In this document: positions 1-5,922 of the stretch, piece after piece
Numbering within the stretch: position 1 is the first letter of the stretch
How the letters are laid out: every line of letters starts with the position of its first letter
From: an uncultured Roseburia sp.
Lineage (GTDB): Bacteria; Bacillota; Clostridia; Lachnospirales; Lachnospiraceae
DNA length: 5,922 bases
NCBI GenBank assembly: GCA_945928585.1
Contig: CAMENQ010000161.1
Span: 1-5,922 of the forward strand
Direction: 5' to 3'
Notes under the pieces: generated by a model
What the model was told of the DNA's origin: nothing
Seen by the model: the letters and a program-made list of their open reading frames with translations, nothing else
Database searches by the model: none
Position numbers and translations under genes: made by a program

Positions 1-1
1 G

Positions 2-1777
2 GTTAAGAGAGTTAAAACAATTTCACATTTGGTATTTTCACTTTCACTTATTGTAACGGCAGTTAATCTGGTGTTTGATATGATAACAATGTATACTGTT
101 AATCATCTGGAAACTGTAAACAGTTATGTAAACAGAGGGTGTCATATATTATTTTTAGGAAGTATGATTTTTGAAATATATATATGCTTTTGGTACAGTA
201 ATACACTTATTTATGATGATGAGGAAAAGATAAAAAAGAATAATCTTTTCTTTCAGGTTACGTTATGGATTGCGTGGGCATGTCTTATTTTACTTCCTTT
301 AGAATATAAGGTGACACCAAAAGGAAATTATTCATGGGGATTGCCTGTATATACTGTATATATATTTGGGTTTATATATATGGGTGTGGCTATTTTTATG
401 TTGATTAAGCATTGGAAACAGGTAAACAGCAAAAAGCGTTCCATAGTTATGATAGCGTATGTAATTCAGCTTTGCTCGTATATATATCAGGGAATGGTTC
501 CAACTGCATTAATGTCAAGTCTTGGACTGACACTCATAAACCTTGCATTTTTCCTGACAGTGGAAAGCCCGGATGTTCATCTTATTGAAAGCCTGAAATA
601 TGAAAAGGAACGTGCAGATGAGGCAAATCAGGCAAAGACACAGTTTTTGTCAAATATGTCACACGAAATACGAACACCGATGAATGCAATTGTAGGTCTG
701 ACAGAGGTTCTTCTCAGAGAGGATTGGGGAGAGCAGGAAATGAAATATTTACATAATATTAAAAGCTCAGGCGATGCCCTTCTTTCACTGATAAACGACC
801 TTCTTGACTTTTCAAAGGTGGAGGCAGGAAAATTTGTTATATCCGAGGAAAATTATGAACCTCTTGATATGGTGGAAAACCTTGAACCGATTTTTAAAAA
901 CAGAATCGGAGATAAGAAAGTTCGTTTTGAAACAAATATTGATTCGTCACTTCCAAAGGTTCTCTATGGTGATGGAATGCGTATCCGGCAGATTATTATA
1001 AATCTTGTAAACAATGCCATAAAATTTACGGATGAGGGCTTTGTAAAATTGTCTTTAAAGGTAAGAAAAACAGAAAAGGACAAGGTTGAACTTCTTGTAT
1101 CTGTAAGGGATTCAGGCATTGGCATCAGAGAGGAAGATTTGGATAAGCTTTTTGATGCTTTTACACAGGTGGATTTAAAGAAAAATAAAGCAAAGGAAGG
1201 TACAGGACTTGGACTTGCCATATGTAAGCAGCTTGTTGAACTTATGGGTGGAAAAATAGGTGTAAACAGTGAGTATGGAAAGGGAAGTAATTTTTATTTT
1301 ATCCTGCCTCAGAAAGCAGTGGGAGATGAAACGGTAGGTGACAGGCAGAAGGATGATACAGACAGTGGAAAATACCGTTCACAGACAGAATTTGGATTTA
1401 CATTACCTGATACAAATGTGCTTCTTGTAGATGATAACAGCATTAACAGAATGGTGGCAAAAGCATTGTTAGAGCCTCTTAAGATGAATATTGATGTGGC
1501 TGAAAATGGTTATGAAGCATTGCAGATGGTACAAAGCAAAAAGTATCAGCTTGTTTTTATGGACCATTATATGCCTGTTATGGATGGATTAGAAGCAACT
1601 AAGCGTATAAGAGAGTTGCCGGATGAATATTATAAAAACCTTCCGATTTTAGCATTGACTGCTGATGCGGTGGCAGGGGAAAAAGAAAAATTCCTAAATG
1701 CCGGTATGAATGATGTTGTATCAAAGCCGATACAGATAAAGGAAATTTGTGAAAAAATAAAACATTATGTAAAATAA
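2..1777 (+). CDS. Membrane-bound hybrid histidine kinase/response regulator, 5'-partial
   Basis: Sensor kinase that should autophosphorylate on His and pass phosphate to its own receiver. The frame is open through the left edge, so the gene starts upstream; the first possible start, TTG at 29, lies inside a membrane segment without a well-placed ribosome binding site. Numbering from that TTG: about six hydrophobic segments (roughly 2-22, 38-60, 74-93, 105-127, 138-155, 157-178), then a short linker with KYEKERADEANQAK. HisKA H-box SHEIRTP has His212. HATPase_c has N-box NLVNNAIKFT (325-334), G1 DSGIGI (361-366), F-box LFDAF (374-378) and G2 GTGLGLAI (391-398). The receiver (about 462-582) has Asp468/Asp469, phosphoacceptor Asp512 in MDHYMP, Thr544 and Lys566. 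All catalytic residues are intact. There is no DNA-binding or HPt domain after the receiver, so output needs a separate partner. Signal and target are unknown; the adjacent MATE gene is a plausible but unproven target. Confidence 0.93.
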   Translation, partial: VKRVKTISHLVFSLSLIVTAVNLVFDMITMYTVNHLETVNSYVNRGCHILFLGSMIFEIYICFWYSNTLIYDDEEKIKKNNLFFQVTLWIAWACLILLPLEYKVTPKGNYSWGLPVYTVYIFGFIYMGVAIFMLIKHWKQVNSKKRSIVMIAYVIQLCSYIYQGMVPTALMSSLGLTLINLAFFLTVESPDVHLIESLKYEKERADEANQAKTQFLSNMSHEIRTPMNAIVGLTEVLLREDWGEQEMKYLHNIKSSGDALLSLINDLLDFSKVEAGKFVISEENYEPLDMVENLEPIFKNRIGDKKVRFETNIDSSLPKVLYGDGMRIRQIIINLVNNAIKFTDEGFVKLSLKVRKTEKDKVELLVSVRDSGIGIREEDLDKLFDAFTQVDLKKNKAKEGTGLGLAICKQLVELMGGKIGVNSEYGKGSNFYFILPQKAVGDETVGDRQKDDTDSGKYRSQTEFGFTLPDTNVLLVDDNSINRMVAKALLEPLKMNIDVAENGYEALQMVQSKKYQLVFMDHYMPVMDGLEATKRIRELPDEYYKNLPILALTADAVAGEKEKFLNAGMNDVVSKPIQIKEICEKIKHYVK

Positions 1778-1783
1778 AAGAGT

Positions 1784-1788
1784 GAGGT
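1784..1788 (+). promoter_or_regulatory. Ribosome binding site of the MATE gene
   Basis: GAGGT lies four bases before the ATG at 1793, within the 15-base gap after the kinase stop codon. It fixes the MATE start and indicates that translation can restart directly after the kinase on the same message. The spacing is slightly short but workable. Confidence 0.7.
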
Positions 1789-1792
1789 AAAA

Positions 1793-3157
1793 ATGGCAGG
1801 AAATTTGACAAAGGATATGACTGTAGGTCATCCGAGAAAAATAATACTAAGCTTTGGTGTTCCGCTGCTTTTGGGTATGCTTTTTCAGCAGTTTTACAGT
1901 ATGGTTGATACTATTATTGTAGGGCGTTTCTTAGGAGTGGATGAGCTTGCAGGAGTGGGCTCTACAGGAGCAATAAATTTTATGGTTATTGGCTTTTGTA
2001 TGGGTGTATGCAATGGGTTTGCCATACCTATATCACAATGCTTTGGAGCAAAGGATTATAAAAATCTCAGAAAATATGTGGCAAACTGTGTATGGCTGTC
2101 AATTTTCTTTGCAGTAATAATGACGGTTGGAGTATCTGTTTTTTGTAAGGATATACTTAAGCTTATGGATACTCCTTCGGACATATTTGATTATGCCTAT
2201 GACTATATATTTATTATATTTTTAGGAATACCGGTTACATTTTTATACAATATTCTCTCTGGAATTATAAGGGCGCTGGGTGACAGCAAGCTGCCCCTTG
2301 TCTTTCTTGTGGTATCGTCTTTGTTAAACATTATACTTGACTTTGTTACTATTTTATGGCTTGGTATGGGTGTGGACGGGCCTGCGTGGGCAACCGTCAT
2401 ATCCCAGGGTGTTTCCGGTATACTTTGTCTTATATACATGATAAAAAAATATGAAATCCTTCGTGTCAGAAAAGACGAATGGAGACTTGAGAGACATCAT
2501 GCAGTTATGCTTTGCAGAATGGGTATTCCCATGGGACTGCAATATTCAATAACAGCCATAGGAAGCGTTATTTTGCAGACGGCAGTAAATTCACTTGGTT
2601 CATCAGCGGTGGCAGCAGTTACGGCAGCAAATAAGGTAAGTATGTTTTTCTGCTGTCCTTTTGATGCCATGGGATCAACGATGGCTACATATGCAGGTCA
2701 GAATATAGGTGCGGGAAAACCGGACAGAGTCACAAAGGGTATGCTGTCATGCTCGGCGATGGGATTAATATATTCTGTTGCAGCCTGTATTATACTTGTT
2801 ATATTCGGTGAACAGCTTTCGTCTATATTCATAGATAAAAGCGAAGCATCAAATGCAGGAATTCTTCACGATGCATGGCTTATGCTTGTGTGGCTTTCGG
2901 CATTCTTTTTCCCGCTGGCCCTTGTAAATATCATAAGATTTACAATTCAAGGCTTAGGCTACAGTGAACTTGCCATACTGGCAGGAGTATGTGAGATGAT
3001 AGCAAGAGCCCTTGTAGGCTTTGTATTTGTGCCAATGTGGGGATATATTGCAGTATGCACGGCAAGTCCTCTTGCATGGATATTTGCAGATATCTTTTTG
3101 ATTATAGCTTACATATATGTAATAAAGCGGGTAAAGAGAAAGCTTCTGGCAGCATAG
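1793..3157 (+). CDS. MATE family multidrug/cation antiporter
   Basis: Integral membrane exporter of the MATE family, whose members expel drugs, dyes or metabolites in exchange for Na+ or H+. At 454 residues it has the family's usual length and is complete. It starts with a short polar N-terminus (MAGNLTKDMTVGHPRK) and then runs as about twelve hydrophobic segments in two halves. The first half carries the typical family stretch PLLLGMLFQQFYSMVDTIIV (24-43), followed by GRFLG. The conserved IIRALGDSKLPL segment lies at 158-169. The second half begins after a polar, charged loop (about 217-240) and repeats the pattern, with MGIPMGLQYSI (243-253), AANKV (278-282), AGQNIGAGKPDR (301-312) and IQGLGYS (385-391). 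The ATG at 1793 has a GAGGT ribosome binding site. Substrate and coupling ion cannot be read from sequence. It sits between a sensor kinase and a ribosome-acting GTPase, which is compatible with a role in antibiotic or toxin response, but this is inference. Confidence 0.95.
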   Translation: MAGNLTKDMTVGHPRKIILSFGVPLLLGMLFQQFYSMVDTIIVGRFLGVDELAGVGSTGAINFMVIGFCMGVCNGFAIPISQCFGAKDYKNLRKYVANCVWLSIFFAVIMTVGVSVFCKDILKLMDTPSDIFDYAYDYIFIIFLGIPVTFLYNILSGIIRALGDSKLPLVFLVVSSLLNIILDFVTILWLGMGVDGPAWATVISQGVSGILCLIYMIKKYEILRVRKDEWRLERHHAVMLCRMGIPMGLQYSITAIGSVILQTAVNSLGSSAVAAVTAANKVSMFFCCPFDAMGSTMATYAGQNIGAGKPDRVTKGMLSCSAMGLIYSVAACIILVIFGEQLSSIFIDKSEASNAGILHDAWLMLVWLSAFFFPLALVNIIRFTIQGLGYSELAILAGVCEMIARALVGFVFVPMWGYIAVCTASPLAWIFADIFLIIAYIYVIKRVKRKLLAA

Positions 3158-3168
3158 CATAACATAAT

Positions 3169-3173
3169 AGGAG
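3169..3173 (+). promoter_or_regulatory. Ribosome binding site of the GTPase-NYN fusion gene
   Basis: AGGAG lies eight bases before the ATG at 3182, in the 24-base gap after the MATE stop. It is a strong, well-spaced site. It supports the start at MVIGILAHVDAGKTT, which puts the P-loop at residue 7, as expected for Tet(M)-like proteins. Confidence 0.8.
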
Positions 3174-3181
3174 AGAAAACA

Positions 3182-5833
3182 ATGGTTATAGGAATACTTG
3201 CCCATGTGGATGCAGGCAAAACTACATTATCAGAAAATATACTTTACAGGACTGGCGCCATACGTTCCATTGGCAGGGTAGACCATGGTGATACATTTTT
3301 AGATACTGACGCTATGGAGAAAAAGCGTGGAATTACAATATATTCTAAGGAAGCAGTATTTAAGCTGGGAGATAAAACAGTGTGCCTTATAGATACTCCG
3401 GGACACGCAGATTTTTCGGCGGAGATGGAGCGCACACTGCAGGTTCTTGATTATGCCATACTGGTAATAAGCGGAACAGACGGAGTGCAGGCTCACACCG
3501 CCACTCTTTGGAGACTTTTGGAAATGTATAATATACCTGTATTTATTTTTGTAAATAAAATGGATTTGACAGGGGCAGACAGACAAAAGGCTATGTCATC
3601 CATAGAAAAGCTTACAGGCGGACAGGCTGTGGATTTTACGGATATTTCTGCGGCTGATACTATGGAAGCCATAGCCATGTCTGACGAGGAAACGCTGGAA
3701 TACTATATGGAGACAGGAAAGGTGGAGGACAAATCCATTATTATTCTTATATGGCAGAGAAAGCTATTTCCGGTGTTTTTTGGTTCGGCATTAAAGGATG
3801 AAGGAACAAGTGAATTTTTAGACGGATTTGGAAAATACACAATAGAAAAGGTATATGGTGATAAGACAAGAGCCAGAGTATTTAAAATAGGACGTGATGA
3901 AAACGGAACAAGGCTTACATATGTAAAAGTATCAGGAGGAGAGCTTTCCGTAAAAACCATTGTAAGCTGTAAAACGGAAGACGGTAAGCTTACAGATGAT
4001 AAGATAGACCAGATAAGGATATATTCAGGAGATAAATATATAACTGAAAACAATGTAAAAGCAGGCGTAGTATGTGCACTTACAGGACTCACCCATACAA
4101 AAGCAGGACAGACAATAAAAGAAACGGACAATAAAACGTTAGAAATAGAAGAAACAAATATGCATACGCCTGTTATAGAACCTGTGCTTATGTACAGAGT
4201 AGTACTTCCAGAGGGAAGTGATACCTTAAAAGCACTGCGGCAGATAAGGGAACTTGAGGAAGAAGAACTCCAGCTTAATGTAGTATGGAACAAATATCTT
4301 AGCGAAATCTATGTAAAAGTAATGGGGAAAATACAATTAGAAATACTTAAAAGTGTTATATTTGAAAGATTTGGATTAGATGTGGAATTTGATTCGGGAA
4401 ATATAGTTTACAAGGAAACTATTGCTGATACAGTGGAGGGTGTAGGTCATTTTGAACCCCTCAGGCATTATGCAGAGGTACATTTTATTATGGAGCCTAT
4501 GCCACAGGGAACAGGTCTTATATTTGATACGGAATGCAGTGAGGATATTCTGGAAAAAAGCTGGCAGAGACTTATACTTACACATCTTAAGGAAAGAGAA
4601 CATATAGGAGTACTTACAGGCTCACCGATTACTGATATGAGGATAACGCTGGCAGCGGGAAAAGCCCATCAGAAGCATACTGAGGGAGGCGATTTCAGAC
4701 AGGCTACCTACAGGGCAGTAAGGCAGGGACTTATGGAGGCTCAGTCGGTACTTTTAGAGCCATATTACAGCTTCAGACTGGAACTTCCTTCAGAAATGAT
4801 AGGACGTGCCATGAATGATATACAAAGAATGTACGGAACTTCACAGACTACGGAAAATAATGGGGAAATGGCAGTATTGGAGGGAAAATGTCCCGTGGCA
4901 GCCATGTCAGAATACCAGACAGAGCTAAACTCATACACAAAAGGAAAGGGAAGAATATTTCTTACGGTAAGCGGATATGACAAGTGCCACAATCCGCAGG
5001 AAATAATAGAAAAAATTCACTATGATGCTGAAAGTGACACGGAAAATCCTGTCGGTTCCATGTTCTGCGCCCAGGGTGCAGGCTTTTATGTGCCATGGAA
5101 TGAAGTAAAACAAATGATGCACTTAGAGAGCGTATTAAAAAATAACAATAAGGAGTTTATACTGAAAGAACCTGTCTCACAAAAAAATGATGAAAATATG
5201 AAATATTATGGTGGAGAGGATGAGCTTAAGGAGATTTTTGAGCGTACCTTTAAAACATCATATCATGGCTTAAGAGAATCAGAAAAAGAAAAGCAGCACA
5301 ATCCTTATAAAAAAACAAACACCTACAAAAAAGAATATACAGGAAAGCCAAATGTTGGCGGAAATACAGCAAAAACAGAGTTATCAGGTAAATCCAAGAC
5401 CATTATGGAGGATTATCTTCTGGTAGACGGCTACAATATAATATTTGCATGGGATGAGCTTAATAAGCTTTCAAAGGTAAACTTAGACAGTGCAAGAATG
5501 AGTCTCCTTGAAATAATGTGTAACTATCAGGGCTTTATGGGAGGACAGCTTATTGTAGTATTTGATGCTTATAAGGTGAAGGGGAATAAAGGAAGCGTGG
5601 AAAAATATAAAAATATATATGTAGTATATACAAAGGAGGCAGAAACAGCCGACCAGTATATAGAAAAGACCGTCCACAGTATAGGAAAAAAGCACAGAGT
5701 AACAGTAGCCACTTCAGACAGACTGGAGCAGATGATTATACTGGGAGACGGTGCCGTAAGAATGTCGGCAGCAGGTTTTAAAGATGAGGTAGAAAGAGCT
5801 GTGAGGGATATAAGAAGTATAATAATGGATTAA
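3182..5833 (+). CDS. TetM/EF-G-like translational GTPase fused to a C-terminal NYN (YacP/Rae1-type) ribonuclease domain
   Basis: Predicted cytoplasmic ribosome-binding GTPase with an attached RNase. The G domain (about 1-205) has P-loop AHVDAGKTT (7-15), switch I RGITI (49-53), G3 DTPGH with catalytic His75, NKMD (125-128) and GSA (201-203). Domain II follows (about 226-320), then III (about 332-413), IV (about 415-525) and V (about 525-600), an EF-G/Tet(M) layout. The domain IV tip reads GKAHQKHTEGGDF (493-505), lacking the Tyr-Tyr-Ser-Pro-Val tip of Tet(M). A conserved-looking tail GAGFYVPWNEV (632-642) precedes a charged Lys/Asn/Thr-rich linker (about 651-741). The NYN domain (744-883) has LLVDGYNII with Asp749 and Asn752, VVFDA with Asp795, TKEAETADQYIE with Glu821/Asp824, and VATSD with Asp846, matching the YacP/Rae1 pattern, so the nuclease looks intact. 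Tet(M) itself is about 640 residues; the extra length is linker plus NYN. Likely co-transcribed with the MATE gene 24 bases upstream. Databases may label it tetracycline resistance; I would not. Domain identity is confident, biological role is inferred. Confidence 0.93.
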   Translation: MVIGILAHVDAGKTTLSENILYRTGAIRSIGRVDHGDTFLDTDAMEKKRGITIYSKEAVFKLGDKTVCLIDTPGHADFSAEMERTLQVLDYAILVISGTDGVQAHTATLWRLLEMYNIPVFIFVNKMDLTGADRQKAMSSIEKLTGGQAVDFTDISAADTMEAIAMSDEETLEYYMETGKVEDKSIIILIWQRKLFPVFFGSALKDEGTSEFLDGFGKYTIEKVYGDKTRARVFKIGRDENGTRLTYVKVSGGELSVKTIVSCKTEDGKLTDDKIDQIRIYSGDKYITENNVKAGVVCALTGLTHTKAGQTIKETDNKTLEIEETNMHTPVIEPVLMYRVVLPEGSDTLKALRQIRELEEEELQLNVVWNKYLSEIYVKVMGKIQLEILKSVIFERFGLDVEFDSGNIVYKETIADTVEGVGHFEPLRHYAEVHFIMEPMPQGTGLIFDTECSEDILEKSWQRLILTHLKEREHIGVLTGSPITDMRITLAAGKAHQKHTEGGDFRQATYRAVRQGLMEAQSVLLEPYYSFRLELPSEMIGRAMNDIQRMYGTSQTTENNGEMAVLEGKCPVAAMSEYQTELNSYTKGKGRIFLTVSGYDKCHNPQEIIEKIHYDAESDTENPVGSMFCAQGAGFYVPWNEVKQMMHLESVLKNNNKEFILKEPVSQKNDENMKYYGGEDELKEIFERTFKTSYHGLRESEKEKQHNPYKKTNTYKKEYTGKPNVGGNTAKTELSGKSKTIMEDYLLVDGYNIIFAWDELNKLSKVNLDSARMSLLEIMCNYQGFMGGQLIVVFDAYKVKGNKGSVEKYKNIYVVYTKEAETADQYIEKTVHSIGKKHRVTVATSDRLEQMIILGDGAVRMSAAGFKDEVERAVRDIRSIIMD
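5411..5830 (+). other. NYN/YacP-Rae1-like endoribonuclease domain (within the fusion gene)
   Basis: This part encodes residues 744-883 of the fusion protein. The acidic residues of the NYN/PIN fold are all present in order: Asp749 (DGYN), Asp795 (VFDA), Glu821/Asp824 (ETAD) and Asp846 (ATSD). Bacillus subtilis Rae1 (YacP), the characterised relative, binds the ribosomal A site and cuts mRNA in a translation-dependent way. Met742 sits just before the domain, where a stand-alone YacP protein would begin, but no good ribosome binding site precedes it (ATG at 5405), so a separate product is unlikely. Confidence 0.85.
5767..5787 (+). repeat. Direct repeat copy 1, inside the end of the fusion gene
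   Basis: GGCAGCA followed directly by GGTTTTAAAGATGA, coding for part of SAAGFKD near the C-terminus of the NYN domain. The same two blocks recur 87 bases downstream, after the stop codon, separated there by two extra C residues. Confidence 0.7.
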
Positions 5834-5922
5834 GAGAGAGTTTCAGGCACAGGGGCAGCACCGGTTTTAAAGATGACTCAGCGTGGCCGAAGGCAGGGGA
5901 GGTGTATAGTACTTTCTTAAGC
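5834..5922. other. GC-richer tail without a recognised gene; possible dispersed repeat or structured RNA
   Basis: The 89 bases after the last stop codon are visibly richer in G and C (about 5844-5905) than the genes before them. I see no complete ORF with a start and ribosome binding site, and no clear hairpin followed by a T-run. Short possible pairings exist: CACC (5859-5862) with GGTG (5901-5904), and GCC/GGC around a GAA loop near 5886-5894. AGTACT and CTTAAG palindromes lie near the edge. The composition shift and the internal repeat suggest an inserted small repeat element or RNA, but the window ends before it can be defined. Confidence 0.35.
5854..5876 (+). repeat. Direct repeat copy 2, downstream of the fusion gene
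   Basis: GGCAGCA, then CC, then GGTTTTAAAGATGA. All 21 bases of copy 1 are present with a two-base insertion, in the non-coding tail. After the repeat the sequences diverge (GAGGTAG in the gene, CTCAGCG here). A chance match of this length and arrangement in a window this size is unlikely, so a small local duplication or a repeat element sharing this sequence is more probable. Confidence 0.65.

Noticed and set aside
29..31. TTG as the true start of the histidine kinase
   Set aside because: The frame is open from base 2 to this codon (encoding KRVKTISHL), the TTG is at the edge of a membrane segment, and no well-spaced ribosome binding site precedes it. The gene is better described as cut by the window edge.
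964..1221. Short - strand open frame opposite the kinase ATPase domain
   Set aside because: It is a mirror of the conserved HATPase_c coding region, Ser/Phe-rich, with no domain or independent support.
1778..1792. Promoter between the kinase and MATE genes
   Set aside because: The 15-base gap holds only a ribosome binding site. A promoter would have to lie inside the kinase gene, and I saw no convincing -35/-10 pair that stands out from the AT-rich background.
3703..4293. 196-codon open frame on the - strand
   Set aside because: It lies fully inside the well-supported GTPase gene. Its product is a Ser-rich low-complexity string mirroring Glu-rich coding on the other strand, with no recognisable domain.
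3182..5833. Annotation as a tet(M)/tet(W)/tet(O) tetracycline resistance gene
   Set aside because: The overall fold matches, but the domain IV tip motif and C-terminal helix differ and an NYN nuclease is added. Family resemblance alone does not support a resistance call.
5405..5833. A separate NYN nuclease gene starting at the ATG at 5405
   Set aside because: The reading frame is continuous with the GTPase, there is no stop between them, and no convincing ribosome binding site precedes this ATG.
5834..5922. Rho-independent terminator after the fusion gene
   Set aside because: I could not find a stable hairpin followed by a T-run. The possible pairings are short and the nearest T-rich stretch (GGTTTT) is not preceded by a matching stem.
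1..5922. CRISPR array, tRNA, rRNA or insertion sequence
   Set aside because: No regularly spaced repeats, no cloverleaf-like tRNA sequence, no rRNA blocks, and no transposase or terminal inverted repeats were visible.

Overview
The window looks like chromosomal DNA from an AT-rich, low-GC Firmicute, most likely a gut Lachnospiraceae relative (Lachnospira/Eubacterium/Roseburia type). This rests on AT-rich codon use with many ATA and AGA codons, GAGG-type ribosome binding sites, a hybrid kinase whose receiver reads MDHYMP (close to the MDHMMP common in that group), and a TetM-like GTPase with a C-terminal NYN domain. The taxonomic call is inference; no rRNA or marker gene is present.

Layout: three genes, all on the + strand and tightly packed, cover almost everything. 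(1) From the left edge to 1777 is the 3' part of a membrane-bound hybrid histidine kinase (at least six visible membrane segments, HisKA, HATPase_c, receiver). Its frame is open through the left edge, so the true start lies outside. (2) After 15 bases comes a complete MATE-family multidrug/cation antiporter (1793-3157). (3) After a further 24 bases comes an 883-residue protein (3182-5833) joining a full translational GTPase of the EF-G/Tet(M) ribosomal-protection type to a C-terminal NYN domain of the YacP/Rae1 ribonuclease type. The last 89 bases hold no recognised gene. They are visibly richer in G and C and contain a near-copy of 21 bases from the end of gene 3.

The spacing, common strand and lack of any visible internal terminator suggest one transcription unit: signal sensing, drug/toxin efflux, and a ribosome-acting factor. 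The most interesting object is the third gene. Two activities that each act at the ribosomal A site in their separate known forms (TetM-like GTPases; Rae1 mRNA endonuclease) are fused. The domain IV tip lacks the residues Tet(M) uses against tetracycline, so an automatic 'tetracycline resistance' label would probably be wrong. A ribosome rescue or quality-control role coupled to mRNA cleavage is a testable alternative.
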